A stretch of 64,000 nt of DNA, taken from Nostoc spongiaeforme FACHB-130 (GTDB lineage Bacteria; Cyanobacteriota; Cyanobacteriia; Cyanobacteriales; Nostocaceae). The notes below the pieces were generated by a model that was not told the DNA's origin, did no database searches, and saw only the letters and a list, made by a program, of their open reading frames with translations. Shown here in pieces: positions 14,972 to 23,903 of the stretch; position 1 is the first letter of the stretch; each line of letters starts with the position of its first letter. The stretch covers positions 1-64,000 of the forward strand of contig NZ_JACJTB010000033.1 in NCBI RefSeq assembly GCF_014698475.1, read 5' to 3'. The position numbers and the translations under genes were made by a program.

Positions 14972-15048
14972 TCAGTCTAGGTAGGAGCAGGCTGAAACTG
15001 CACTGCCCCTAGTCCGACTTATGGTTTTTTGGGTATGATTCAGCCACA
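14972..15048 (-). repeat. Cyclase gene 3' end, source of the spacer repeats
   Basis: The intact original of the repeats at 14181 and 14592. Here it encodes the last residues of the cyclase, beginning WLNHTQKTIS and ending SACSYLD. Because it remains in frame only here, it is the parental copy. Confidence 0.8.
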
Positions 15049-17026
15049 GAGAAAGTGTTAAAGCTTTCCAAACTGGTAATGTTGAATCATCGTTTATCTC
15101 CTCTGTTGTCGATATCAGGTTGTTGTAGAATCTGTGTAGGGATTTGAGATCCACAAATTCTTGAATATTACTGGCATCACTAGTCATCACCTCATCTAGT
15201 AGCTTGCGATCAAGATGTAATAACCCGCGTTGGAAGTTTGGTGTCATATCTGTTTTGCCACCACGCCATTGCACTTCTTGGGGAAGAATATTATCTAAGG
15301 CTCTCCGCATAATGAAGCGAGACCATCCTTGATGGAGTTTTTGCTCTGGTGGTAAAGATAGGCAAAATTCAATCAAGCGTTTATCCATAAAGGGATGGCG
15401 CGACTCTAGAGAAAATGCCGCAGCACATAAATCTCCCAGTTCTAGTACTGTGGTAAACAAGGCGGAATTTAGGGTACGACATTGTTCTTCTCTAACTGTG
15501 ACGGCTTGTTCCTCGGATGGTGTGAGGGGATTTATGCCGACTTGTTTAGCGAATTGCGGGTTGATTAAAGAAGTGACTTGGGGTTGATTTTGTTTATAAC
15601 CCCGGAGCGATCGCCAAATCTTCAAGATATACTCAGGAACTAAGGGTTTAATTCCATATCTGACAAACAATCTCCGCCGCGAAACTCGAAAGTGTTGTCC
15701 AATTTGCCAAGCAGTCTTCCCAAAGGTGAGATATTTTCTCTGTTTGACTAATTCTTGTAAGTAGGTAATGACATATTGATAAAAAAGGGCTGCTAGTGAT
15801 GTATTAAAGTGTTGAGATATGGCTTTAGCTTCTTGGATAAATTGCTGCCATTTGCCTTGACGTGCTAATTCTGCAAAGTATGTCACGCCATGAGATACGG
15901 TGGTATCACCATCAAAACCATCCAAAGAAATCCGAATACCTGCTTGTTGGGTGGCACGATTTAATCCCCACACAAGAAAATGGCTAGGCCCAATAAAGGG
16001 TTCTTCCATATATTTATAGTAGTTCTGCCATTCTGATAAGGGGCCTGATTGATCAGCATGGACGTAATGAGGGACAAATCCACCTTGATTCAATACAGGG
16101 TTAATGTATTGACGTTCGTCGCATTCTGGAACTTCTTCAAAAATGTTGGAGAAAGTGTGCAGTTTGATACCTTTAGCTTGCAAGATATCCTTAGCTACAC
16201 AGGCGATTGCAGAAGAATCTAAGCCACCACTCAAATGACAGCTGACAGGAAATGCACTGCGTAAACGACAACGCACTGCCTCGGTAAATATCTCACGAAA
16301 AGCGGCGGCATATTCGGCATCAGAGTTGAGTTTTAACTCTTCACCGATTTCTAAAGACCAGTAGGAGCGAGTTTTTAATTTACCTGTGGCACTCACTGTC
16401 ATTGTGTGCGCCGGAGGCAATCGATGTATATGTTTGTAGGAGGTAATCGATTTATCTTCCGTGAATGGATGCAGGTGATTAGCGATCGCAATTTCATTCA
16501 CCTTTTTCGGCACTTCTGGTAAACACAACAGTGCCTTCATTTCTGAAGCAAAGTAAAATTTCTTGCCTGGTTGATAGCAGTAATATAAGGGTTTGATCCC
16601 AAAATGATCTCTCGCACAGAATAATTTCTGTTGATTTTGATCCCAAATCACAAATGCAAAGTCACCAAGCAATTTGGTTGGGCATTGTTCACCCCATTTG
16701 TCGTAAGCCGCTAGTACTAACTGGCTGTCTGTGATTTTTTCGGGTGGGCAGTGGTTAATTGATAATGCAGAGATTAGTTCATCACGGTTATCTATGCGTA
16801 AATCGGCTGTAATGACTAACTTAGCGGTGTGATCAACAAAAGGTAATTTTTCTAGCAGTGATTCTGGTGTTGTCCACAGCATCCGATGTCCTAAGCCAAC
16901 TGCACCAGCACACCAGATATCTGCACCATCTGGCCCCCGATGAGCGATCGCATCTACCATCAAGACCAGCTTTTTCTGTTCAATTGTCTGATTATCTAGA
17001 TTGTAAATGCCAACTATACCGCTCAT
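14972..17026 (-). CDS. Asparagine-synthetase-like lasso cyclase (C)
   Basis: A 684-residue member of the asparagine synthetase B family. The N-terminal glutaminase-like domain begins MSGIVGIYNLDNQ and lacks the nucleophilic Cys2, so it cannot release ammonia from glutamine; this is usual for lasso cyclases. The synthetase domain has the PP-loop SGGLDSSAIACVAKD near residue 270. The enzyme would activate the Asp9 side chain of the precursor with ATP and close the macrolactam. It follows the B2 gene by 3 bases and precedes the precursor A1. Its gene tail is duplicated in the precursor spacers. Context with B1, B2 and A genes makes the lasso role strong. Confidence 0.92.
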   Translation of the reverse strand: MSGIVGIYNLDNQTIEQKKLVLMVDAIAHRGPDGADIWCAGAVGLGHRMLWTTPESLLEKLPFVDHTAKLVITADLRIDNRDELISALSINHCPPEKITDSQLVLAAYDKWGEQCPTKLLGDFAFVIWDQNQQKLFCARDHFGIKPLYYCYQPGKKFYFASEMKALLCLPEVPKKVNEIAIANHLHPFTEDKSITSYKHIHRLPPAHTMTVSATGKLKTRSYWSLEIGEELKLNSDAEYAAAFREIFTEAVRCRLRSAFPVSCHLSGGLDSSAIACVAKDILQAKGIKLHTFSNIFEEVPECDERQYINPVLNQGGFVPHYVHADQSGPLSEWQNYYKYMEEPFIGPSHFLVWGLNRATQQAGIRISLDGFDGDTTVSHGVTYFAELARQGKWQQFIQEAKAISQHFNTSLAALFYQYVITYLQELVKQRKYLTFGKTAWQIGQHFRVSRRRLFVRYGIKPLVPEYILKIWRSLRGYKQNQPQVTSLINPQFAKQVGINPLTPSEEQAVTVREEQCRTLNSALFTTVLELGDLCAAAFSLESRHPFMDKRLIEFCLSLPPEQKLHQGWSRFIMRRALDNILPQEVQWRGGKTDMTPNFQRGLLHLDRKLLDEVMTSDASNIQEFVDLKSLHRFYNNLISTTEEINDDSTLPVWKALTLSLWLNHTQKTISRTRGSAVSACSYLD

Positions 17027-17029
17027 GTT

Positions 17030-17461
17030 TTATATCCTTGCCAAAGACGGTAATGGAGTAAAGCGCGAGAGATCAGGTAGGTAGCCAATGACAACATACC
17101 CTTGAGTTTCAATCCAAGCATGAGCTTCTAAATTGCCAGCTTCACTTTTAACAACTCCGATTCGCAATTCTGGTTTGTAACCATAACGAGTCATTAATAC
17201 TTGGCAAGTCAAAGCCCGTGCTAGGCACTTGGCTCCCCCTGGTGTGTAGCGCGTGCTAACATTTATTGCCCAAACAATTTTGTGCAGAGAAATTGGTTCT
17301 AACTGGAAATTTGGTTTACTGATTTTGTTGATCAGTTTTCTTAAAGTATTAAACGATAGTAACCACATTCCTAGCCGAACTAACCCCAGCAAAACGAACG
17401 TCCTCAATAAAAATTGGCGATCGCTGTTGCTTAGTTGCAATAATTTAAGCAGACGCTTCAT
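17030..17461 (-). CDS. Lasso peptide biosynthesis B2 protein (transglutaminase-like protease)
   Basis: A 143-residue leader peptidase with a conserved Cys/His/Asp arrangement: GGAKCLARAL holds the catalytic Cys, LEAHAWIE the His and YLPDLSRFTPL the Asp. A hydrophobic stretch, FVLLGLVRLGMWLLSF, lies at residues about 22-37. Such B2 proteins cut the leader after the residue following Thr(-2) so that the cyclase can act. The start overlaps the end of the B1 gene by 17 bases and the stop lies 3 bases before the cyclase, which indicates tight translational coupling. Confidence 0.9.
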   Translation of the reverse strand: MKRLLKLLQLSNSDRQFLLRTFVLLGLVRLGMWLLSFNTLRKLINKISKPNFQLEPISLHKIVWAINVSTRYTPGGAKCLARALTCQVLMTRYGYKPELRIGVVKSEAGNLEAHAWIETQGYVVIGYLPDLSRFTPLPSLARI

Positions 17462-17750
17462 TGTTTATTTCTATCAATCCTTTAGTTGCTAAATCTTCTA
17501 GCAAAGCGGATATATCACGTTTGCATACCTCTGCATCTACTTCATATTCCGCTAGGATGGCATCTTCAATTTCTGGGACAGTCTTTGGTGATTGGATGAA
17601 GTTCCATATACTGGCTCCTACTTGATTCAATCCATAGTAAGCACCAGATTTAATATCAAGGATTACTACCTCTCCTTGCAAGTCTGAACAGATTTGCTCT
17701 CTAGAGGCTACTACACTTAAACTTTCTGATGAACTTAGTTTTGTTGGCAT
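17445..17750 (-). CDS. PqqD-like RiPP recognition element (lasso B1)
   Basis: A 101-residue PqqD-family protein. The core GEVVILDIKSGAYYGLNQVG, then ASIWNFI, is the three-stranded sheet and helix of the RiPP recognition element, followed by a helical half ending DLATKGLIEI. It would bind the Tyr-x-x-Pro-x-Leu leader of the precursors and deliver them to B2 and C. It is the first gene of the minus-strand cluster. The promoter should lie in the large gap 17751-18844. Confidence 0.9.
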   Translation of the reverse strand: MPTKLSSSESLSVVASREQICSDLQGEVVILDIKSGAYYGLNQVGASIWNFIQSPKTVPEIEDAILAEYEVDAEVCKRDISALLEDLATKGLIEINNEASA

Positions 17751-18844
17751 TTTTATAGTATAATCACTGATTCTTAACTGTTTATACTAAAGACAATTTA
17801 TATCACCCTTGTGGAAATTACTGTTACGCAAGTTGGATATCTTCATCCTTTGTTTTAAAAATCGCTAACTTTATAAAGCAATTGTGAAGTAATATAAATA
17901 CTCAAGTAGTATGACTGTCAATAATCAATTACTCTCTTCATTGATCACTACCAGATTGTGAGAGTAATTCAAGAGCATATTCAAGTAATCAATACATCAA
18001 ATTACCAATACAGCTATTTGCATCACAGATAATTAACATCTCTCAAATAGAACGGCTCTAGTCAAAAATTAACTCCACGTATGTAAACAGCAAAAAATAT
18101 TCTTGGTAATAATTCAGCACTGAGTAAAAGACAGTGACATAGGCGAATTTTCGGACATTCGCGTAACTATTGTTCAGCAGTCAGACTTAAAAAATCAGCC
18201 TGATTAATCTATTAATTGAGAAGAGCTTGGCTCAGTTTCCCCACATTCTGACTCCTGAATTTTGACTATACTTGTAATCTTATCTATCAATAAAAATGGT
18301 GTAAATTGATTGGCTTTGAGTCAATATATCTTTTGAATGATATTTAAATTTGACAACAAGACAATTTAGCTTTGTAGACCGAATAATCCACAAAAAGTTC
18401 CCTTGTAAGTATAAGGGCGTAAATAATTGTACTTAGGAAAAGGCAGGCGGTAGTGGTTTGGCTAGGCTGAGGACAAGCTCATCAACCGGAAACAGAAAGC
18501 AGGAGGGAAGAGGGTTGTAGCTTAATTAACCTTTCTTAATATAGTTTTGTTTTTTCCCACCGACTTAGTTGCTTACAATCAACAGTCACATTTTATCTCG
18601 CGCAGAAGCGCAAAGAAGAGTTTTAGAGCAATACAGTTCAGTTAAGCATTTCTTCCTTCTCTTTGCGTCCTTGGCGTTCTTGGCGGTTCGTTAAAAAATC
18701 TGACTTTGATCAAGAGTTTTAGCCTTAAGTGAACCGTATTGAGTTTTAGAGGTGTTGCCATTGTCTTTGGGAAATGCGATCACTGCATCATTTCTCAGCA
18801 TTTCTTATTCCATAATTAAAATACAAGAGACAGTGGAGGCGGTC
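17751..18844. other. 1.1-kb intergenic region upstream of the lasso cluster
   Basis: No convincing gene is seen. It must contain the promoter of the lasso operon (leftward) and that of the Uma2 gene (rightward). It holds one MITE-like repeat at 18629-18741. AT-rich sequence between 17751 and 18380 shows no recognisable operator. A 16-codon open frame at 17911-17961 is probably chance. Confidence 0.5.
18629..18741. repeat. MITE-like repeat, CAATACAGTTCAGTTAAG ends
   Basis: The left arm CAATACAGTTCAGTTAAG (18629-18646) and the right arm CTTAAGTGAACCGTATTG (18724-18741) are imperfect inverted copies with two mismatches. The interior holds a pyrimidine-rich TTTGCGTCC and GGCGGTTCGTTAAAAAA motif that also occurs in the element at 60558-60682, although the ends of the two elements differ. 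Confidence 0.6.
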
Positions 18845-19408
18845 ATGACTGTGCAGTTATTAAGACGTAAATTCACAGTGCAGCAATATCATAAAATGAT
18901 TGAGTCGGGTATTCTTACAGAAGATGACCGGGTGCAACTGATCCGAGGAGAAATTGTTGAGATGTCGCCTATTGGGACAAAACACGCTGCTTGTGTAAAG
19001 TGTTTAAATAAACTCTTGTCTAGTAAGTTAAGGGATAGAGTTCTCATTGCTATTCAAGACCCTGTGGAACTGAGTGATAATTCACAACCACAGCCAGATG
19101 TGGCTTTACTCAAACCACGTGATGATTTTTATGCAGATGCACATCCCCAACCACAGGATATTTTCTTACTCATTGAAGTTGCTGATTCGACAATAATTTA
19201 TGACAGGGAAGAAAAGATTCCTTTATATGCAGAAGCTAATATAATTACAGTTTGGTTAATAGATATTAACGAGCAAGTCGTGGAAGTTTATCAGCAACCA
19301 ACCGCCACAGGATATCAGTATATACAAAAGTTTGCTGGTGGTGAAACTTTATCAATTCCAGGGTTTGCTGATGTCACAATTACGGTTAATGAAATCTTCG
19401 GCAGATAA
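18845..19408 (+). CDS. Uma2 family (DUF820) putative nuclease
   Basis: A 187-residue protein from the ATG at 18845, with GGAGG seven bases before; a TTG at 18752 would add an unrelated 31-residue leader. It has the Uma2 pattern: N-terminal FTVQQYHKMIESGILTEDD, RVQLIRGEIVEMSPIG, QPQPDVALL, then LLIEVADSTIIYDREEKIPL and YAEANIITVWLID. The fold is PD-(D/E)XK-like, with Asp in QPDVAL and Glu in LIEV as probable catalytic positions. The family is greatly expanded in cyanobacteria and its role is unknown. Confidence 0.88.
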   Translation: MTVQLLRRKFTVQQYHKMIESGILTEDDRVQLIRGEIVEMSPIGTKHAACVKCLNKLLSSKLRDRVLIAIQDPVELSDNSQPQPDVALLKPRDDFYADAHPQPQDIFLLIEVADSTIIYDREEKIPLYAEANIITVWLIDINEQVVEVYQQPTATGYQYIQKFAGGETLSIPGFADVTITVNEIFGR

Positions 19409-19513
19409 ATCACTGCTTAATAATATTACTGCGATCGCTCTTTTCTCTCCCTCTGTGTCGCGCCAGTTGCTTCAAGTATAAATTACCTCCTGCCTCCTGC
19501 CTCCTGCCTTTGA

Positions 19514-21559
19514 TTACTGTGCTATTCGCCAAATTTTGATGGTATTATCCTCGCTGCCACTGACAATTGTCCTACCATCAGCCGTAAAACCAACAGATGT
19601 CACGGTATCTGCATGACCTGTCAAGGTATTCATCACTTCCCCTGTGGCTAAATTCCAAAGTTTGATGGTACGATCGCGGCTGGCACTGGCTAAGGTCATC
19701 CCATCTGGGCTAAAGGCGACACAAGTCACGGTGTTAGCATGTCCTGTAAAGCTGCGAAGCACTTCGCCGGATGCAACATCCCAAAGTTTAATGGTGCGAT
19801 CGCGGCTGGTACTGGCTAAAGTTGTACTATCAGGACTAAAGGCTACTGATGTGATGGTATTTGTATTACCCTTGAGGGTGCGGGCTGGGTCATCTTGGTA
19901 AAGATGCCAAAGTTTAATGGTTTTATCAAAACTCCCACTAGCTAAGTTACGCCCATCGGGACTAATCGCCACTGAACGCACCCAAAATTTATGTCCTTTC
20001 AGGGTGCGGATGAGTTTTCCTGTGCCTAAATTCCAAACTTTGAGGGTGTTATCATCGCTACCACTGACCAAAGTTTTGCCATTGGGACTAATAGCTAAAG
20101 TTTGAATTGAATCTGTATGTCCTTCTAAGGTGTAAACGATTTTACCTGTTGTCAAATTCCAAACTTTAATAGTTTTGTCATCACTCCCACTCACTAAAGT
20201 TTTGCCATTAGGACTAATAGCCACAGCATTGACTTTTTGCGAATGTCCATTCAGGGTTAAGATTTCTTTTCCTGTGGCAATATTCCACATATTAATTATC
20301 CTCTCCCCTTCGCCACTGCTGGCAATTGTTTTGCCATCGGGACTAATGGCAACAGAAACTACAGATTTTGCAGCACCTTGGAGGGTAGTAGCTAAAGCAA
20401 TATTTTTAACTGGAATATTCGGTGATTGACCAAAAACAACTTCATTTTGAGAATGACTGTAATTTGTTGGCTTGAGTTTTGATAACAAAATTGCTTGAAT
20501 TTGGCGATATTGTTGATACCAAGTATCACTAAATCCAAATAACAAAACAAAAGCTGCTGCTAAAACTAAGATTTTTACAAAAGCGTATTGAAATGAAAAA
20601 GTTGATTTTGGTTGAGTTACCGTAAATGTGCCTGATGATTGACCTGCGGCTGGTAAGGCGCGTGGTAAGGCAGGAATTAAATCTTTAATCACTTCATCGG
20701 CTGACTGATAGCGTTGACTTAAGTCTTTTTGCAACAACTTATTCATGACGTTATCTAATTCTGGCGACAAGGGACTCCGCAAATATTGTCGCCAACTGTT
20801 TGCCCAGCCATAGCCATGTTCCATCCACAATTGAAAGGGGGATGTTCCTGTTAGCAAATGAAAACAAGTAGCTCCCAAACTAAACAAATCACTAGCTGGA
20901 TAAGCTTTGCCATCTCGAATTTGTTCCAGTGGAGAATAACCATGCGAACCAATGGATGTGCCACTTTTGTTCTTGACTTTTTCGGTTAATTGTTTAGAAG
21001 AACCAAAATCAATCAAACTGAGTCGCCCATCATACCGACAGCGAATTAAATTTTCTGGTTTAATGTCACGGTGAATTACACCGCGATCGTGAATGAATTT
21101 AAGTACAGGCAATAAATCAAATAAAATAGCTTGAATTTCATTGGCTTTATAAACTCGGCGCTGTTGTAATTCTTTTAACAAGTTCTGCCCATTTATAAAT
21201 TGTTGGACTAAATACAGGCATTTATCTTGCTCAAAGTAAGCAATTAGTGTGGGAATTTGGGGATGTTCGCCAAGTTCTTGCAGCCGTTTTGCTTCTTCTG
21301 CAAACAACTCCATTGCTTTTTTTTGTGACCAAGTTCCTTGAAATTTCGGTGCTAATTGCTTAATTACACAAAGTTCATTGAGTTTATCGGTATCTTCTGA
21401 TAAATAAGTTCTGCCAAATCCTCCTTCATCGGAAAGCACCCGAATCACCCGGAAGCGATTTCTTAACAGTGGTACTAAGGGAGTACCACAAGTTTGGCAT
21501 AACTGCTTGCCTTTGGGATTTAGGGGATTTGGGCAATCGGGATTTAAGCAGCAGATCAT
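19514..21559 (-). CDS. Serine/threonine protein kinase with C-terminal WD40 repeats
   Basis: A 681-residue Hanks-type kinase. The N-terminus has a CxxxxC...CxxC zinc ribbon (CLNPDCPNPLNPKGKQLCQTC). The kinase domain, residues about 33-300, has the loop EGGFGRTYLSE, the catalytic HRDIKPENLI and DFGSS (in place of DFG-x). A membrane helix, ILVLAAAFVLLFGF, follows at about 328-342. Seven WD40 repeats with ISPDGKTLASGS-type cores make a complete propeller for substrate or partner binding. This layout is common in filamentous cyanobacteria. It is convergent with the Uma2 gene. Confidence 0.93.
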   Translation of the reverse strand: MICCLNPDCPNPLNPKGKQLCQTCGTPLVPLLRNRFRVIRVLSDEGGFGRTYLSEDTDKLNELCVIKQLAPKFQGTWSQKKAMELFAEEAKRLQELGEHPQIPTLIAYFEQDKCLYLVQQFINGQNLLKELQQRRVYKANEIQAILFDLLPVLKFIHDRGVIHRDIKPENLIRCRYDGRLSLIDFGSSKQLTEKVKNKSGTSIGSHGYSPLEQIRDGKAYPASDLFSLGATCFHLLTGTSPFQLWMEHGYGWANSWRQYLRSPLSPELDNVMNKLLQKDLSQRYQSADEVIKDLIPALPRALPAAGQSSGTFTVTQPKSTFSFQYAFVKILVLAAAFVLLFGFSDTWYQQYRQIQAILLSKLKPTNYSHSQNEVVFGQSPNIPVKNIALATTLQGAAKSVVSVAISPDGKTIASSGEGERIINMWNIATGKEILTLNGHSQKVNAVAISPNGKTLVSGSDDKTIKVWNLTTGKIVYTLEGHTDSIQTLAISPNGKTLVSGSDDNTLKVWNLGTGKLIRTLKGHKFWVRSVAISPDGRNLASGSFDKTIKLWHLYQDDPARTLKGNTNTITSVAFSPDSTTLASTSRDRTIKLWDVASGEVLRSFTGHANTVTCVAFSPDGMTLASASRDRTIKLWNLATGEVMNTLTGHADTVTSVGFTADGRTIVSGSEDNTIKIWRIAQ

Positions 21560-21902
21560 TTATCTGACGGGCGCGACTGCATATTTTTACTAAGTTAACC
21601 CCGATATTTCCCTTAATTAGAATTGATGCTCTCGTATTGATGGTAGACCCCTGTGATTGTGGGGAGTGGGGAATTAATTATATAGTCAATTTTGGTAAAT
21701 GCTCATAAGTTTTCCACAATGCTGGAAAACCACGAGAGTCATGAGATGAGTTTCATCGATTATATATTAACTTGCTCTACCACCAAACGACATTCGTTAT
21801 TCATCGCATCGTGTTGGTAGCAACTTTAGCAGAAGGAAGATTTAGGATGTCATTAGCCATTTGTAGTGACAAAGAACAAATGACCAATGACCAAAATTTT
21901 AG
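21560..21902. other. Intergenic region between kinase and exbD
   Basis: About 340 bases with no gene. An inverted word pair AAAACCACGAGAG/CTCATGAG near 21725 is too weak to call. The kinase promoter should lie here. Nothing else was recognised. Confidence 0.3.
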
Positions 21903-22307
21903 CTAAGGTTTTTGAGTGGCGATCGCTAATTTTGCCCCCTGGACTTGTCTGACTTGATCCATTACTGCCACCACCTTACCATGTGTGACTGTTTCATCTG
22001 CATTCACAATCACCAATGCTTCTTGGTTATTGCCAACCAAAGTCCGCAATTGTCCAGCTAAAGCATCAACGGTGGTGGGTTGACGGTTGACACTCACTAC
22101 TCCATCTTTATCAACTGTCACGGTTATTTTGGCGGGAACTTGCTGCTGTCTGGCTGTTGCAGCTTTAGGTAAGTTGACTGGCAAACCTTCTGAGCGAGTT
22201 AAAAATAAAGTTGACATAATAAAAAATGTCAAAATCGCAAATATCACATCAATCATCGGTACGATGTTGATTTGCGGTGGTAAATCTGGCTCATCTTGTA
22301 GACGCAT
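21903..22307 (-). CDS. exbD: ExbD/TolR family biopolymer transport protein
   Basis: A 134-residue protein from ATG 22307, chosen because GAGGAG lies 9 bases upstream; an ATG at 22328 has no ribosome site. One N-terminal transmembrane helix contains the proton-channel Asp in INIVPMIDVIFAILTFFI, followed by a periplasmic domain ending AKLAIATQKP. ExbD forms a proton-driven motor with ExbB to energise TonB-dependent uptake through the outer membrane. It overlaps the upstream exbB by 17 bases, so translation is coupled. No tonB gene is adjacent. Confidence 0.9.
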   Translation of the reverse strand: MRLQDEPDLPPQINIVPMIDVIFAILTFFIMSTLFLTRSEGLPVNLPKAATARQQQVPAKITVTVDKDGVVSVNRQPTTVDALAGQLRTLVGNNQEALVIVNADETVTHGKVVAVMDQVRQVQGAKLAIATQKP

Positions 22308-22944
22308 AGGTTCTGTCTCCTCGTTCATAGCGGCGGCGATAGAGCAGTTCTAATTGTCCACCATATTCTTGCATAGCCGCAATTTGGCGTTGATATAACC
22401 CTCGAAAGGTGTTAGCAAATAATAGCGTAAAAATAGCTACAATTAATCCCGAAGCCGTGGAAACCAGCGCCTCACTAATACCTGCGGTCACTCCGGCGGT
22501 TTTAGTACCTCCCACATCACCCAGGTTTAATGATGCAAAAGATACAATTAACCCTAATACAGTACCTAATAAACCTAAAAGTGGCGCTAAACCAATAATT
22601 GTGTCAAAAATATTTTGAAACCGTTTGAGAACCGGAATTTCGGCTTGGGCTTCACTTTCTAAGGCCAGACGAAATTCTTCGGGTGTGGGTTCTTCTAGTT
22701 GCAGTGCAGCTAAAAAAATGCGGGCTACAGGTAAGTCTGCATTCTTTTGCAACTTATCTAACGCACTCACCACATTATCCAGGCGGTAAAGATTCAAAAC
22801 TTCGCGGACTACACGATTTTGCCGAGTATTAATCCGATACCAAAAGCGTACTCGCTCGATAATTAGTGCGATCGCCACCACACTAAACGCCAGCAGCGGC
22901 CACATCACTACGCCGCCTGCTCGAAACAGTTGATTGATGAACAT
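22291..22944 (-). CDS. exbB: ExbB/TolQ/MotA family proton channel protein
   Basis: A 217-residue protein with an N-terminal helix (GGVVMWPLLAFSVVAIALII) and two more helices in the family domain: IGLAPLLGLLGTVLGLIVSF and ISEALVSTASGLIVAIFTLL. The conserved Thr and Pro positions of the ExbB channel are visible. It forms the pentameric channel around the ExbD dimer. The gene comes first in the exbB-exbD pair. Confidence 0.92.
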   Translation of the reverse strand: MFINQLFRAGGVVMWPLLAFSVVAIALIIERVRFWYRINTRQNRVVREVLNLYRLDNVVSALDKLQKNADLPVARIFLAALQLEEPTPEEFRLALESEAQAEIPVLKRFQNIFDTIIGLAPLLGLLGTVLGLIVSFASLNLGDVGGTKTAGVTAGISEALVSTASGLIVAIFTLLFANTFRGLYQRQIAAMQEYGGQLELLYRRRYERGDRTYASTR

Positions 22945-23019
22945 GCAATATCTCTAAAGAACTAAATGGACAACGTTACAGTTAGATTAATAGTTTACAG
23001 CACTAAATGATATATCTTA

Positions 23020-23220
23020 TCAATAAGTACCCAAAAAAATCAAAAGTTCTGTCAAGTTAAATTTTCTTTCGATGACATAATTATTGACACTGCCTTCCAT
23101 CTGGATTATTTCAAACCCTGATGAATCAAGGGCTTGCTCAAGGATGCTGTAGACAACAGTGAATTCAGGGAGTTTGGCAATTGATTGCTTGACTTTGGCG
23201 ACAGCTAGTTTTAACTGGGA
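23020..23220 (-). pseudogene. Possible 5'-truncated gene remnant
   Basis: An open minus-strand frame of 66 codons ends at TGA 23022-23020. It reads KLAVAKVKQSIAKLPEFTVV, then a YSILEQALDSSGFEIIQMEG-like protein, and lacks a plausible start codon because a stop lies directly upstream at 23221-23223. The composition is protein-like, so it may be the tail of a decayed gene. The family is not recognised. Confidence 0.3.
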
Positions 23221-23351
23221 TCAATAACTAATAAGAAATTGCAACAAGTTGTGAGATTACCTATAAATCTATTCCTTACTCCTCATGACCTACTTCTACA
23301 GGTAGTTTATAAATCAAATTTGTTGACGTACTTTATTACTCTTGAGCATCT

Positions 23352-23903
23352 ATGGCTAAACTATTTGACTCGATAACCGAAGAACTGCAAGAGTTTATTG
23401 CAGCCCAAAACCTGTTTTTTGTTGGGACTGCACCCCTGAGTCCTACGGGTCACGTTAATTTATCTCCTAAAGGTCTTGATTGCTTGCGAATCTTGTCACC
23501 TCATCGAGTAGCATACCTCGACCTGACAGGTAGTGGTAACGAAACTTCCGCCCATCTGCAAGAAAACGGTCGCATTACGTTTATGTTTTGCGCCTTTGTG
23601 GAACCACCACGCATTTTGCGACTTTATGGTAATGGTTACGTAGTTTTACCGAATTCTTCTGAATGGGACTCGTTATCTTCGGTGTTTCCTCAGATACCAG
23701 GGACTAGACAAATTATTGTCGCTGATATTGAGATTGTGCAAAGTTCATGTGGGCTTGGCGTTCCTCTTTATGAATATCAAGGTCAACGCCAAACCCTAGT
23801 CAATTGGGCGATTCAAAAAGGAGAACAAGGAGTGAGAGAATATCAACAACAAAAAAACAGCATCAGCATTGATGGTTTATCAACACCATTGAGTCAATTA
23901 TAG
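23352..23903 (+). CDS. Pyridoxamine 5'-phosphate oxidase-like FMN-binding protein
   Basis: A 183-residue split-barrel protein. The start MAKLFDSITEELQEFIAAQN, FFVGTAPLSPTGHVNLSPKG, DCLRIL, YLDLTGSGNETSAHL and the end of the barrel, PPRILRLYGNGYVV, match the PNPOx-like subgroup that binds flavin or F420. The substrate is unknown; many such proteins reduce small molecules. The reading frame stands alone with large gaps on both sides. Confidence 0.85.
   Translation: MAKLFDSITEELQEFIAAQNLFFVGTAPLSPTGHVNLSPKGLDCLRILSPHRVAYLDLTGSGNETSAHLQENGRITFMFCAFVEPPRILRLYGNGYVVLPNSSEWDSLSSVFPQIPGTRQIIVADIEIVQSSCGLGVPLYEYQGQRQTLVNWAIQKGEQGVREYQQQKNSISIDGLSTPLSQL

Noticed and set aside
17911-17961. 16-residue open frame in the spacer upstream of the lasso cluster
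   Set aside because: It starts with ATG but has no ribosome site and no lasso leader motif, so it is probably chance.
19514-20429. Plus-strand frames opposite the WD40 part of the kinase
   Set aside because: Repetitive frames such as these are mirror images of the WD40 repeats on the coding strand.
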